Part shown: positions 17,416 through 26,147 of the stretch, one piece after another | Numbering within the stretch: the stretch's first letter is position 1 | Layout: every line of letters begins with the position of its first letter | Assembly: GCF_000168975.1 (NCBI RefSeq) | Contig: NZ_AAUW01000009.1 | Location: 1-64,000 of the forward strand | Length of the DNA: 64,000 bases | Direction of reading: 5' to 3' | Origin: Roseibium aggregatum IAM 12614 | Lineage (GTDB): Bacteria; Pseudomonadota; Alphaproteobacteria; Rhizobiales; Stappiaceae | Position numbers and translations under genes: made by a program | Notes under the pieces: model-generated | Seen by the model: only the letters and a program-made list of their open reading frames with translations | The model's database searches: none | Told to the model about the DNA's origin: nothing

Positions 17416-18153
17416 ATGGACGAATACCAGCTCAAGAATTTCCTCAAGTTCGCACCCGCCAGGCTGGGGCTGGCGCCGAAGAAATTTCTGTTTATTCACA
17501 TCCCCAAGAACGGCGGCATGTCGGTTCGCCATGCCAAGGCGCTTGAGGGCAAGCTTGTGCTCGCCAACCGGCGCCGCCTGAAAAGCAAGGCTTATGCAGA
17601 CGCCGTGAAGCGGAAAATGGCCGAGTTGGGTGCCCTGCCTGGGTACGAACACGCTAGGTATCGCGATGTAGATCTGTCTGTTCGCAAAGCGACTAAAGCT
17701 TTTGCTATTGTCCGAAATCCTTGGTCTCGAACCGTATCCAGGTTCAAATTTGCGCTTCAGACGCGGCAAACAGCTGGTGATCTAATCGAATATTCCCCAA
17801 AAGCCTTCGAAGCGTTTCTCGATGAGCGCCATTTATGGGCAGGCGTGGACTACTTTTGGCATAGAGCAATAAGGGGCTGGTATCAGCAGGAAGACTATCT
17901 CATAGATGAGAACAATGAAATAACGTTGGACGTAATGCGTCAGGAACATTTGGAAGAAGACTTGAAAATCTATCTCGGTCTGAAAACAGAATTGCAGGCT
18001 AGAAATGTAAGTAAGGCAATCAGTAAAGACTATCGCCAAATTTACTCAAATCATACAATCAACATTGTTGCCGATTGGTATGCCGCTGACATCAAGAGAT
18101 TTGGATTCGACTTTGACACTGCAGCAACCAAGAACGTCTCAGCGTTTTCATAA
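17416..18153 (+). CDS. Sulfotransferase family protein, compositionally chimeric
   Basis: This 245-residue protein has the PAPS-binding start KKFLFIHIPKNGGMSVRHAK near residue 18 and the second site KAFAIVRNPWSRTVSRF near 95, the layout of carbohydrate (Sulfotransfer_2) sulfotransferases. Up to about position 17640 codons are GC-rich like the host. From there on they become AT-rich like the following genes, so the gene spans a recombination border. The frame is intact across it. The start ATG 17416 is preferred over GTG 17374. The gene probably sulfates a surface glycan. Confidence 0.8.
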   Translation: MDEYQLKNFLKFAPARLGLAPKKFLFIHIPKNGGMSVRHAKALEGKLVLANRRRLKSKAYADAVKRKMAELGALPGYEHARYRDVDLSVRKATKAFAIVRNPWSRTVSRFKFALQTRQTAGDLIEYSPKAFEAFLDERHLWAGVDYFWHRAIRGWYQQEDYLIDENNEITLDVMRQEHLEEDLKIYLGLKTELQARNVSKAISKDYRQIYSNHTINIVADWYAADIKRFGFDFDTAATKNVSAFS

Positions 18154-18169
18154 GGGAAAGGTATAACTC

Positions 18170-19291
18170 GTGAACGCACAACCTGTTGATGATCAGTTAA
18201 TAGAGGCATTTGGTTCGGAGATGCCCTTAGGGCTGAATATTCCTGCAGATGGTGTAGTCGCGGTCATTTTAGCCTACAATGAACTGTTACGGTTTCCTTA
18301 TTTCCTTGAATATTACCGCGCATTAGGAATTAGTCACTTCCTAGTTGTTGATAACAATTCTAGCGACGGGAGTCCTGAGTTCTTAGCGAGTCAGCCCGAT
18401 GTTCAGTTAATCCGTACAGAGAAGGAATACAGGGACTACAAATCAATCTGGCGGCAACTCCTTTGCGATAGGTATCTCACTGATCGTTGGGTGATTTTTC
18501 CCGACGTCGATGAGCTATTCGTTTATCCTGGGTGGCCTGAAAAAAAGATTGATAACATCGTACAATACCTTAACGCGGGTAATTACGCTGCGATGTTCTG
18601 TCCGATGGTGGACATGTATCCGGCAGGGCCACTGAGGGACTTAACCTATCGACCAGGACAAAGTTTTTTAGAAGTTTGCCCTTGGTTTGATGCGTCAGGT
18701 TACCGCTACAATCCGCTGAAGGGCAGCCATGGTAAGCGTTATAAGACCCCTGCGAGGCATGTTTTTGGTGGGACAAGGGAACGCCTTTTCCATCAGAACT
18801 CTAAACGTACGAAAACTGCGTTCGACAGACTGTTGCTCACCACTGTATTTTCGCTCCGCTCGAAAGAGCCAAATAGCGCTTTAGGTCGCAAACTAGACCA
18901 GCTAATTTTGAAGCTTGTTAAAAATGCTCTGCCCAGCCCAGCAGCCATACAGAGCAAAATACCGCTTATTAAATGGCAGCGTGGCTATACTTTTTCCGGT
19001 GGAGTTCACGGTATTGCGCAACAAATTCCTGTTGCCCCTGTATGGGGAGCCTTATTGCATTTCAAGTATCTAGATGATTTCCAACGTAAGGTGGCTGAAG
19101 CCTTGAGACGCAGACAGCACACCGATAATGCAGGGCACTATCGTGAATATGACGCTCAATCATCTGCTGTTATGGAAGTAGGGCTTTTGGGGGACACAAG
19201 TCGGTTGTTTCAAGGAGTTCACTCTTTGCAAGACTGTGGACTAGTGCGTGAAAGCCACGACTTTCAAATATTTTCAAGTAAGAACATTTAA
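18170..19291 (+). CDS. Glycosyltransferase family 2-like (Glyco_tranf_2_4/GT92 type)
   Basis: This 373-residue, AT-rich gene encodes a cytosolic GT-A fold. VVAVILAYNELLRFPYFLEYYRALG, with VVDNNSSDGS after it, is the family opening (residues 31-70), and VIFPDVDELF near 110 supplies the DxD metal site. This family transfers sugars to surface glycans from a nucleotide-sugar donor. A GTG start at 18170 follows AAGGGAAAGG. It lies 16 bp after the sulfotransferase and is likely co-transcribed with it. Confidence 0.75.
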   Translation: MNAQPVDDQLIEAFGSEMPLGLNIPADGVVAVILAYNELLRFPYFLEYYRALGISHFLVVDNNSSDGSPEFLASQPDVQLIRTEKEYRDYKSIWRQLLCDRYLTDRWVIFPDVDELFVYPGWPEKKIDNIVQYLNAGNYAAMFCPMVDMYPAGPLRDLTYRPGQSFLEVCPWFDASGYRYNPLKGSHGKRYKTPARHVFGGTRERLFHQNSKRTKTAFDRLLLTTVFSLRSKEPNSALGRKLDQLILKLVKNALPSPAAIQSKIPLIKWQRGYTFSGGVHGIAQQIPVAPVWGALLHFKYLDDFQRKVAEALRRRQHTDNAGHYREYDAQSSAVMEVGLLGDTSRLFQGVHSLQDCGLVRESHDFQIFSSKNI

Positions 19292-19301
19292 GTAGAGCGC
19301 G

Positions 19302-20264
19302 ATGAGAAAGAGTCTTTCTGACTATTATAGTAGCATCTTCATCCATTTAGGTGCACATCGAACTGGAACATCCAGGCTCCAAAAATACTTGCTTGAAGTT
19401 CAGACAAAAGCAGGAAGTCAAATTTACGATTTTGTCGTGCCACAAATTGCAGGCCAGAGAGAGCAGCCAGATCATCGTAATTTTATAAAGAAATATCTCA
19501 AGCAACACGCTCGTTTTGAAAAAAAATATCTTTTCTTTAAAATATTTGAAAGAAAAAATCTGGAAAAAATATTTGACAATTATGTTGAGTTCCTCAATCC
19601 CAAATCCAAGACACTTGTGATGTCGGAGGAAAACTTTCTAGGGCAAGCTTTTTACGCAGAGTTGCCCGGAACCCTATATCCAGAAGCAGAGCGAAACTTA
19701 AGGGCAGTTCGATCGTTAATTGGGTTAAATATTGAGAAGATTTTTCTATCTATTAGACCGTACCCGGATTTCTTAATCTCCTATGATATTATGCGCGAGG
19801 CCTATTTTAATCGAGGAATAGGTCTTGCGAATCTTTCCAATTGGGCCCACGGCGAAATACTTGGTTGGCAAAAGCTTGTAGAAGTTGTGAGGACTGTATT
19901 TCCAAACACTGTTATCGAAATCTGGCCTTATGGAGATATCACAATTGAAAGGCAGTTTTCCCGCTTAACCGGGGATTCTCTTTCGAAGGTCGCTCAAGAT
20001 TTAACTACAGATGTTATAAATGCCTCCGCCACTTTTGAGGCTTTGGAGCTAATTCAGGAAAGACGTAAAACAGGCTTGAGCCTTGGTAAAGAAGATGTAG
20101 ATAAAATATTAAAATCAATTGAGGGTAGGAAGATTGGTAAAAAAGACGTCTTTTCACTAGCCGATATTGATAGGCTTTCAGAATTATACTTGTTGGAATT
20201 AGAAGCTGTAAGAAAGATGTTTAATGTTATGGTTTTTAGGGATAAAATATCTAAGAATTATTGA
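19302..20264 (+). CDS. Sulfotransferase-like protein
   Basis: This 320-residue AT-rich gene has an N-terminal FIHLGAHRTGTSRLQKYL near residue 13, which resembles the 5'-PAPS loop (HxGxHKTGTTxLQ) of bacterial sulfotransferase-like proteins. A second segment, EKIFLSIRPYPDFLISYD near 145, is in the place of the 3'-phosphate site. I infer glycan sulfation, but the family is diverse and some members lack activity. The start ATG 19302 lies 10 bp after the previous gene. Confidence 0.6.
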   Translation: MRKSLSDYYSSIFIHLGAHRTGTSRLQKYLLEVQTKAGSQIYDFVVPQIAGQREQPDHRNFIKKYLKQHARFEKKYLFFKIFERKNLEKIFDNYVEFLNPKSKTLVMSEENFLGQAFYAELPGTLYPEAERNLRAVRSLIGLNIEKIFLSIRPYPDFLISYDIMREAYFNRGIGLANLSNWAHGEILGWQKLVEVVRTVFPNTVIEIWPYGDITIERQFSRLTGDSLSKVAQDLTTDVINASATFEALELIQERRKTGLSLGKEDVDKILKSIEGRKIGKKDVFSLADIDRLSELYLLELEAVRKMFNVMVFRDKISKNY

Positions 20265-20330
20265 TTGAGAGTGAATTAGCTTCAGCTATTTCAATGGAAG
20301 TACAATTGAAAGCGTGCTGCAGAGGGTAAG

Positions 20331-21134
20331 ATGCAAAAGATTTATGGGAAAATTAAAAAAACACGTTTGGGATATTTTCTACAGAGTGACGTACTTCCTA
20401 TTGACTATGGAATTTTACCTAAAAAAATCTTTGTGTACTGGAATACAGGCATCGAAAATGCTCCTGAGAATTGCCGGTTTTGTGTAAAAAGTTGGCAATT
20501 ATTTAATCCAAATTGGGATTTAGTAATTCTGGATGACGCTGCTGCAGAAAATATATTGCCTAGATCGACCTTTCCGAAAGACATGGCCATTGCACATTAC
20601 GCGGACCTTCTAAGAACAACATTACTGTCGAAAAATGGCGGAGTGTGGGTCGATGCCACTTGTCTTTGCACTAAACCTCTAGACGATTGGTTGCCAATGA
20701 TCTTTGCGCAAACTTCTTTTTTTGCGTTACAGAGGCCTGGTATCGATCGTGAAATTTCTAATTGGTTTTTAGCCTCAAAGACGAACGCGATCATTCCGAA
20801 AATTTGGCTGGCAAATTCACTAGCCTTTTGGCGCAGGCGAAAGAAGTTACCTCGTGCCTATTTTTGGCACCATTATATGTTTGAGTATTCTTTACTGACT
20901 TCCACGCGGTTTCGCAGAGCTTGGAAGTCCTCACCCAAATTTAGCGCAGTTCCTTTTCATAGATTTCAGAGAACTTTACTGAAAATGGAACTCTCGAATC
21001 CGGACAAAGGGATTATTCGTAGCGAACCGCTTCATAAGCTCTGCTATAAACGCGGCTTTACAGTAAAAGACATTAAAAGCTTTATTCAAGAAATTTGGGG
21101 TGAAGACTGTCGATTGCTAGAACTGGATGTATAA
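20331..21134 (+). CDS. Capsular polysaccharide synthesis-type glycosyltransferase (GT32-like)
   Basis: This 267-residue protein matches the Caps_synth/OCH1 fold. IPKKIFVYW-like text near residue 28 (PKKIFVYWNTG) is followed by ADLLRTTLLSKNGGVWVDATCLCTKPL near 88-115. That contains the NGGVWVD motif with the metal-binding aspartate. Such enzymes add hexoses to capsule or O-antigen chains. It is AT-rich like its neighbours and separated by 66 bp from the upstream gene. Confidence 0.75.
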   Translation: MQKIYGKIKKTRLGYFLQSDVLPIDYGILPKKIFVYWNTGIENAPENCRFCVKSWQLFNPNWDLVILDDAAAENILPRSTFPKDMAIAHYADLLRTTLLSKNGGVWVDATCLCTKPLDDWLPMIFAQTSFFALQRPGIDREISNWFLASKTNAIIPKIWLANSLAFWRRRKKLPRAYFWHHYMFEYSLLTSTRFRRAWKSSPKFSAVPFHRFQRTLLKMELSNPDKGIIRSEPLHKLCYKRGFTVKDIKSFIQEIWGEDCRLLELDV

Positions 21135-21194
21135 TATTCTATTCAGCGGGAGTTTTGAAGAGAATATCGTGTTTAGTGAATAAAGTTATTCTGT

Positions 21195-23150
21195 CTACAT
21201 TTGCTCGAAAGGAAACCTGCTTTTACTAAAAAAATGAGGTTTGCCGATAATTTCTGAGGCGAAATATGACTCTGCGCATCGGCTTAAGTGATCTTTGTCT
21301 CTAAAAAAGAAACACCCATTTTTAATTATAGGGTCAGGCAGCTGGAAAAGTTCATTAAACGATAGATAGTCGATGCCACTGGGAATCGAAATTGATGAAA
21401 TGAATGTGTCGATGTCGTTTGTCATCTGTCTAGTGTATGTTTCCAATACAGGTTTTTCGTTCTGTTTTATTGATTTCATTGGGTCTTTGCGGAATTCTGT
21501 AAATGGCCCTACCCATAGGGTATTTATTTCTGTTTCTTTAAATACATTATTTAAGTAATAAAAGTTATATTTTATCCTCTCTTTTGATATTTGTATTCTA
21601 ATATTTTTACTAAAGTTAGATCCTTCTATTTCTTTTAAATTACTAATTAGATGTGATCCGGACTGATGAAATATTATAAGATCGATTTTATTATTGTTCG
21701 TTCGAGCAAAGTTTTTAAATGTTTCATACTGACAAGACTTGATCTTATCGTGTGGGCGGCAACCGCCTTGCACTAAACCCACTACGAACTTCCGTAGTTT
21801 CGCCTGTGCAACAATGTTGTAAAGGTTCTTCCCATGGCTGTCACCCAAAACTACGAGTGCCTTTCCGTTTTTAACTTCACAAGCTTTAAAACGATCAATA
21901 AATTGGGATGTTATACTTTCAGTCCAAAATATACAGTCGTTGTTGTCCTGCATGCTCTTGTCGAAATCGTAGTCGACTGCATCCAATATCATCGCATACG
22001 TATTTGCCAACGATTGCGGGTAGACGTGCTGCAAAAAGCCATTCGTTGCCGTACCGGCTACACCGATAATGATAAAAACAGCGGTCATTGCGGAGCAGGC
22101 AGGTACAAAAACGTTTTTGGGGATTTTATTCTTCGACCTGAACGGGGATTCGATGAATCGCCAAGTCAGATAAGACAATGGTAAGAGCGCCAAGAGCAAT
22201 AAAATAATGGTCGAAACAGAAAGCTCGCCGTCGGTGTTGACTCTGGCCAAAGCTAGGACAGGCTGATGCCAAAGGTAAAGACTGTAACTCATTAATCCAA
22301 CAAAGACGCAGTATCTTGATCCGAGTAGCCTTCCACTAAGATTGTCATCACCCGCGAAAAGTATCACTAGCGCAGCGCCGATAGTGGGAATTAAGGCGTG
22401 GGCCCCTGGACTCGGAGTATTGTTGTTGAAGGTCAAGACGGCGACTAAAATTAACGCAAGTCCAATAGCGGAGGCGGTGTTCCGCAACATACAAGAGGCG
22501 AAGGCGAATTTATTGTATCTTATTAAAACTGCACAACTGGCTCCTATTAACATTTGCCAAATTCGAAATGGTAGTAAGTAAAAAGCTTCGTCTTTGTATT
22601 TTAATTCTACTAATATTTCCGCTGAAGAAATACTAAAAACAAATGCGGAAACTAAAATTATTAAAGAAATCTTCTTTGGTAACTTGGTGAGGAAAAGCAA
22701 GGCAAACGGAAATAAGATGTAATATTGTTCTTCGGTGCCGAGACTCCAAGTATGCAGCAGCGGTTTAAATTCTGCAGCCGTGTCGAAATAGCCACTTTTA
22801 GAAAGGAAAAAGAAATTTGATATGAAGAGGAAAGTTGCTGTCAAGCTTTCGAAAAATTGAGTTATCTGCAGTGGGTCTAATATAAACAGGCTGGCGATTG
22901 TTGTTGCGATACAGACGCAGAAGAGAGCAGGCAGAATTCTGCGAGCGCGTCTTTCGAAAAAATCAACAATGTTAAATTTTTTTTGGCTGTGTCGCTCCAG
23001 ACTAAGTAAGGTAATTAAAAAACCACTAATAACAAAAAAAACGTCTACACCTACGTATCCGCCACGTATCCAAGAAAAACCTGCGTGAAATAAGACAACC
23101 GAGACAACGGCTATCGCTCTTAGACCATCAATCTCGGCTCTGTATTGCAT
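21195..23150 (-). CDS. Acyltransferase 3 family membrane protein with SGNH domain (OafA/OatA-like)
   Basis: This 651-residue protein has about ten membrane helices in residues 1-370, beginning YRAEIDGLRAIAVVSVVLFH with the conserved histidine, and GVDVFFVISGFLI, typical of acyltransferase 3. Residues 440-651 form a C-terminal SGNH-type domain with VVLGDSHGKNL and DKDHLS as candidate catalytic motifs. Such proteins O-acetylate surface polysaccharides, moving acetyl groups outward through the membrane part. It is AT-rich and opposite in strand to the sulfotransferase and glycosyltransferase genes. Confidence 0.88.
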   Translation of the reverse strand: MQYRAEIDGLRAIAVVSVVLFHAGFSWIRGGYVGVDVFFVISGFLITLLSLERHSQKKFNIVDFFERRARRILPALFCVCIATTIASLFILDPLQITQFFESLTATFLFISNFFFLSKSGYFDTAAEFKPLLHTWSLGTEEQYYILFPFALLFLTKLPKKISLIILVSAFVFSISSAEILVELKYKDEAFYLLPFRIWQMLIGASCAVLIRYNKFAFASCMLRNTASAIGLALILVAVLTFNNNTPSPGAHALIPTIGAALVILFAGDDNLSGRLLGSRYCVFVGLMSYSLYLWHQPVLALARVNTDGELSVSTIILLLLALLPLSYLTWRFIESPFRSKNKIPKNVFVPACSAMTAVFIIIGVAGTATNGFLQHVYPQSLANTYAMILDAVDYDFDKSMQDNNDCIFWTESITSQFIDRFKACEVKNGKALVVLGDSHGKNLYNIVAQAKLRKFVVGLVQGGCRPHDKIKSCQYETFKNFARTNNNKIDLIIFHQSGSHLISNLKEIEGSNFSKNIRIQISKERIKYNFYYLNNVFKETEINTLWVGPFTEFRKDPMKSIKQNEKPVLETYTRQMTNDIDTFISSISIPSGIDYLSFNELFQLPDPIIKNGCFFFRDKDHLSRCAESYFASEIIGKPHFFSKSRFPFEQM

Positions 23151-23446
23151 TCCTGATAATACCGATGCTATGAGACATTCGGCTTTCTATATATGTTATT
23201 TGCCATTTCGGGTAGTCATATCACAAATCTTATGCCGCCAAATAGACAAATTCGCTAACGACACTCTGATGTTCAATGTCTTTGCAAGACGCAAAGAGCT
23301 TAATTTTCCCAGCCTCGAATTCGTAAAATTTATGGCAAATACACATCCACGGAGATATAGAAACGACCGGCGAAAGAATTAATCCAGTATACGGAAAAAT
23401 AGCGCTATTTGGGAACGAATTACAGTCATGGAAGGGTTCTGGGAGA
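23151..23446. other. Divergent AT-rich intergenic region
   Basis: This 296-bp gap between the acyltransferase and the next glycosyltransferase-like gene must hold both promoters. A 70-codon frame at 23170-23382 has no recognisable motif and codon use that fits non-coding AT-rich DNA, so I do not call it. I see no repeat. Confidence 0.4.
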
Positions 23447-24229
23447 ATGCTGAAAAGCGCGTTAAATAATATATTTGTCGTCAGTTTTTACACAGCAAAC
23501 ACGCCGTATGAAAAGGAGGCTAAGAGCCTTAAAAAAAGTTTGAATCGATTTAATGCGCCGCACTTAGTTGAGCCTTTGCAACCGAAAGGCAGTTGGGTAG
23601 AGAACTGTGCCCTCAAGGCAAATTTCGTAAAAGATGCCAGACAGCGTTTGAAATCGGATATTTGGTGGCTCGATGCTGATGCGGAACTTTGCAAGCCGCT
23701 CACGACTTTTCCTAATGGTAAACCAGATATCGCCGCGTATGTGACGGATGGCAATAATTTTCGAAGCGGAGTAGTGTTCTTTGCTTACAATGAAACTGTA
23801 GATTTAATTGTGAATTTATGGGGGGAATATTGTGAAAAATACCCAAACGTTTTTGATCAGGTTCTTCTTAGCTTTGCTATACACAATGTGTCGTGCGTAG
23901 AAAAAGTTAGATTCGAAATTCTTCCAAGAGAATACTATAAAAAGCCTAAAATGAACCAAATGCCAAAATTGCGCCACCGCGTTTTGGAACGGTTTGGGCT
24001 TCGTGACGGTCCTGTGGTTCGCCAGAATCAAGCATCGCGTAGGTTAAAAGAACAATTTTGCGCAAATAACAACGAGATATCAATAAAAGATCTCGACGAA
24101 GAAACAAAGAAACTGCTTGCTTCCGCAGAAAAAAAGTCAATCGATGTAAAAACTGTCGTTGAAAGAGCACTTGAAGTGCGATTATCGGCTGAAACGCAAC
24201 AGGTAAATAAACGGAATGCGGCTTTGTGA
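23447..24229 (+). CDS. Glycosyltransferase-like protein (nucleotide-diphospho-sugar transferase fold)
   Basis: This 260-residue AT-rich gene has WWLDADAELCKPL near residue 75, a likely DxD metal site, preceded by a strand-rich start (NIFVVSFYTANTPYEKEA). It is followed by YVTDGNNFRSGVVFFAYN, typical of GT-A enzymes that act on surface sugars. I cannot name the sugar. Its TGA (24227-24229) directly abuts the stop of the convergent FkbM gene with no gap, and the composition change falls at that point. Confidence 0.6.
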   Translation: MLKSALNNIFVVSFYTANTPYEKEAKSLKKSLNRFNAPHLVEPLQPKGSWVENCALKANFVKDARQRLKSDIWWLDADAELCKPLTTFPNGKPDIAAYVTDGNNFRSGVVFFAYNETVDLIVNLWGEYCEKYPNVFDQVLLSFAIHNVSCVEKVRFEILPREYYKKPKMNQMPKLRHRVLERFGLRDGPVVRQNQASRRLKEQFCANNNEISIKDLDEETKKLLASAEKKSIDVKTVVERALEVRLSAETQQVNKRNAAL

Positions 24230-25048
24230 TCATGTCCTCACAAACAAAGCCGTCAATCTCTTCGTCGAAATCCTCTCAAACCTGAACCCCCGCTCGACCA
24301 GAAAGTGGCAGACTTCCGGGAGGGTGGGTTCTTTGGCGAGGCCGCGTTCGGGGCCGCAGTCGACGCAGATGTAGTTGACACGGTCCAGGATCTTGTCTGC
24401 ACCTTTGAGGATTTCGGGCTCGGCGCCTTCGCCTTCGATCTTCAATAGTTTGATCGACCGGATGTCGTTTTCTTCGCAGTAGTCGTTGAGAGTGGTCGTT
24501 TCGACCTCGACAACAGAGCCGTAGCCGGAAAATTCGATGAGGGAGGAATCGGCCGTGTCCGATTTTTCGTAGAATTTGAGTGTCGTCTTTTCGTGCCACA
24601 GGGCGCGTTGTTCGACAATGCCATCCGGGTTATTGAGCTTGCAGCAGGCGGCCTCGTCCCGGCCGGGCTCGAAGGCGATATAGCGGACGGATTTGCCTTC
24701 AAGGCGCAGCCCCAGGCCGATTTCGCCTATGTTCGCACCGCAATCGATGACCACGTCGCCGTCTGAAATCATTGCCATGTCGATGAAATAGTCGCCCAGA
24801 AGGCCTTTGGTTCTCGGCTGAACACCGTAGCGGTAGAAGCCGACTCGCTCGCTGTGAAGAAACGAGATCTCCCGGCCCTCATCGTCCAGAACGCGGAAGA
24901 CCGGCTCATCTGAAACAACCTTGATGTTCCAGCGCTTCTTGCTCCGCAGCGCATTCGAGAAGGTGATATACCAATTGAAAAGCTTCACGAAGGTGTGTCG
25001 GTTCGGCTGACGGACGATGAAATTGTATAGTCTTTTTTTCTTTTTCAT
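24230..25048 (-). CDS. FkbM-family methyltransferase
   Basis: This 272-residue protein has SAM-binding motif I DVVIDCGANIGEIGLGL at about residue 96. FEPGRDEAACCKLN follows, as in the FkbM family, then LLKIEGEGAEPEILKGA, the family's C-terminal motif. It O-methylates sugars or related hydroxyl groups, here probably a surface glycan. I choose ATG 25048 (MKKKKRLYNF). A 41-residue upstream extension lies in the spacer after the GT4 gene. Codons are GC-rich again, unlike the gene it abuts. Confidence 0.85.
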   Translation of the reverse strand: MKKKKRLYNFIVRQPNRHTFVKLFNWYITFSNALRSKKRWNIKVVSDEPVFRVLDDEGREISFLHSERVGFYRYGVQPRTKGLLGDYFIDMAMISDGDVVIDCGANIGEIGLGLRLEGKSVRYIAFEPGRDEAACCKLNNPDGIVEQRALWHEKTTLKFYEKSDTADSSLIEFSGYGSVVEVETTTLNDYCEENDIRSIKLLKIEGEGAEPEILKGADKILDRVNYICVDCGPERGLAKEPTLPEVCHFLVERGFRFERISTKRLTALFVRT

Positions 25049-25085
25049 GTTCGCGCCTGCGTGGGTTGCCTGCCGGTGGGCAGTA

Positions 25086-26147
25086 TCAGCTCTCGAAAAG
25101 CAGTGTGGAATAGGTCTTGCCAATGGCGCCTTCGGAAAACTGGCCTTCCAGGCGGTTTTTGCCACCTTCAACCAGTGCGCTTTCCTGATCGGACTTGTTG
25201 AGGAGCTGTTTTACCGACCCCACCAGTCCATCGACATCCCCGCACGGTGACAAGAGCCCGGTCTTGCCGTGCTCGATCAGCCAGCTTGGGCCGGGCGAGG
25301 CGGTGGCGACAACAGGCAGTCCGGCGTTCCAGCCTTCCAGGACGACGTTGCCGAGCGGTTCGTCGTCGGTCGGGCACAGCAGGATATCGGCGGATTTCAG
25401 GAAAGGCGAGGGGTCGCGTTGCCAGCCCAGGAAGTGGACGCGGTTTTCGACGCCGAGGTTGGCGGCCAGTGCCTTCATGTCGGTCATCAGCTCGCCGTCG
25501 CCGATCAGCCAGGCATGAACGCTCTCCGGCAGGCCGGCGACTGTCTGAATGGCAAGGTCGAACCGCTTGCGTTCGACGAAGCGGCCGAGGTGGATCAGCA
25601 CCGTGGCATCTTCCGGGGTGTTGTAGTCCGCCCGGTTGACCGGCTTCAGATCCGCAGGCAGCGGGTCGACGAAGTTGCTGATGACGTGGGCGCGCTCCGC
25701 CGACCAGCCCATTTCGATGGCCTGGCGGATGATCTCCGGCGTGTTGCCGATCAGATCCTCGACATTGCCATAGGTGTGAAAGCCGTCCGGCCAGTCGCCG
25801 AGCCGCAGGAACGTGCGCATGTTGGGACCAGGCTTCGGCATCCACTTGCTGGCCGGGCTCATCCAGCCCATGGTGGTACGCGCGCCGAACGCCTGGATCT
25901 GGCGGGCAATGTTCCAGCGGATGACATGGCGTTTCAGGTGCGAGCGGCTGAAGGTCATCTCGCGCACATCGCAGTGTCTGGCAAGGTCGTCGCGCCAGGG
26001 TCGGTCCTTTCGGATGAAGGCGACCTGCTCCACGCCGCGTCGCGCGAGAGCACCCGCCAGGCGCACGAAGAACCGTTCCGCGCCGCCGTCGACGCCAAGG
26101 TGGATGTGGGCGAGTTTTTTTGGCGGCATTGGTGTGTCAGTGACCAT
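25086..26147 (-). CDS. Glycosyltransferase family 4 (GT-B)
   Basis: This 353-residue retaining GT-B enzyme has an N-terminal acceptor half (AHIHLGVDGGAERFFVRLAGAL). Its C-terminal donor half carries LIHLGRFVERKRFDLAI near residue 187 and CPTDDEPLGNVVLEGWNAGLPVVATASPG near 258, with the EPLGNVVLE E-x7-E type motif. It builds a cell-surface polysaccharide from nucleotide sugars. Its start overlaps the end of the GT2 gene by 11 bp, so the two are translationally coupled. Confidence 0.88.
   Translation of the reverse strand: MVTDTPMPPKKLAHIHLGVDGGAERFFVRLAGALARRGVEQVAFIRKDRPWRDDLARHCDVREMTFSRSHLKRHVIRWNIARQIQAFGARTTMGWMSPASKWMPKPGPNMRTFLRLGDWPDGFHTYGNVEDLIGNTPEIIRQAIEMGWSAERAHVISNFVDPLPADLKPVNRADYNTPEDATVLIHLGRFVERKRFDLAIQTVAGLPESVHAWLIGDGELMTDMKALAANLGVENRVHFLGWQRDPSPFLKSADILLCPTDDEPLGNVVLEGWNAGLPVVATASPGPSWLIEHGKTGLLSPCGDVDGLVGSVKQLLNKSDQESALVEGGKNRLEGQFSEGAIGKTYSTLLFES

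Larger units (their letters stand above)
17640..24229. other. AT-rich surface-glycan island
   Basis: Base composition falls sharply inside the sulfotransferase gene and returns exactly at the stop shared with the FkbM gene. The segment carries sulfotransferase, glycosyltransferase and acyltransferase genes with A/T-rich third codon positions. This indicates replacement from a lower-GC donor. I see no integrase, transposase or tRNA at either end, so homologous exchange between flanking conserved glycan genes is the likely route. Confidence 0.75.

Noticed and set aside
23170..23382. 70-codon frame between acyltransferase and glycosyltransferase-like genes
   Set aside because: AT-rich intergenic DNA with no motif or ribosome site; it occupies the region needed for divergent promoters.
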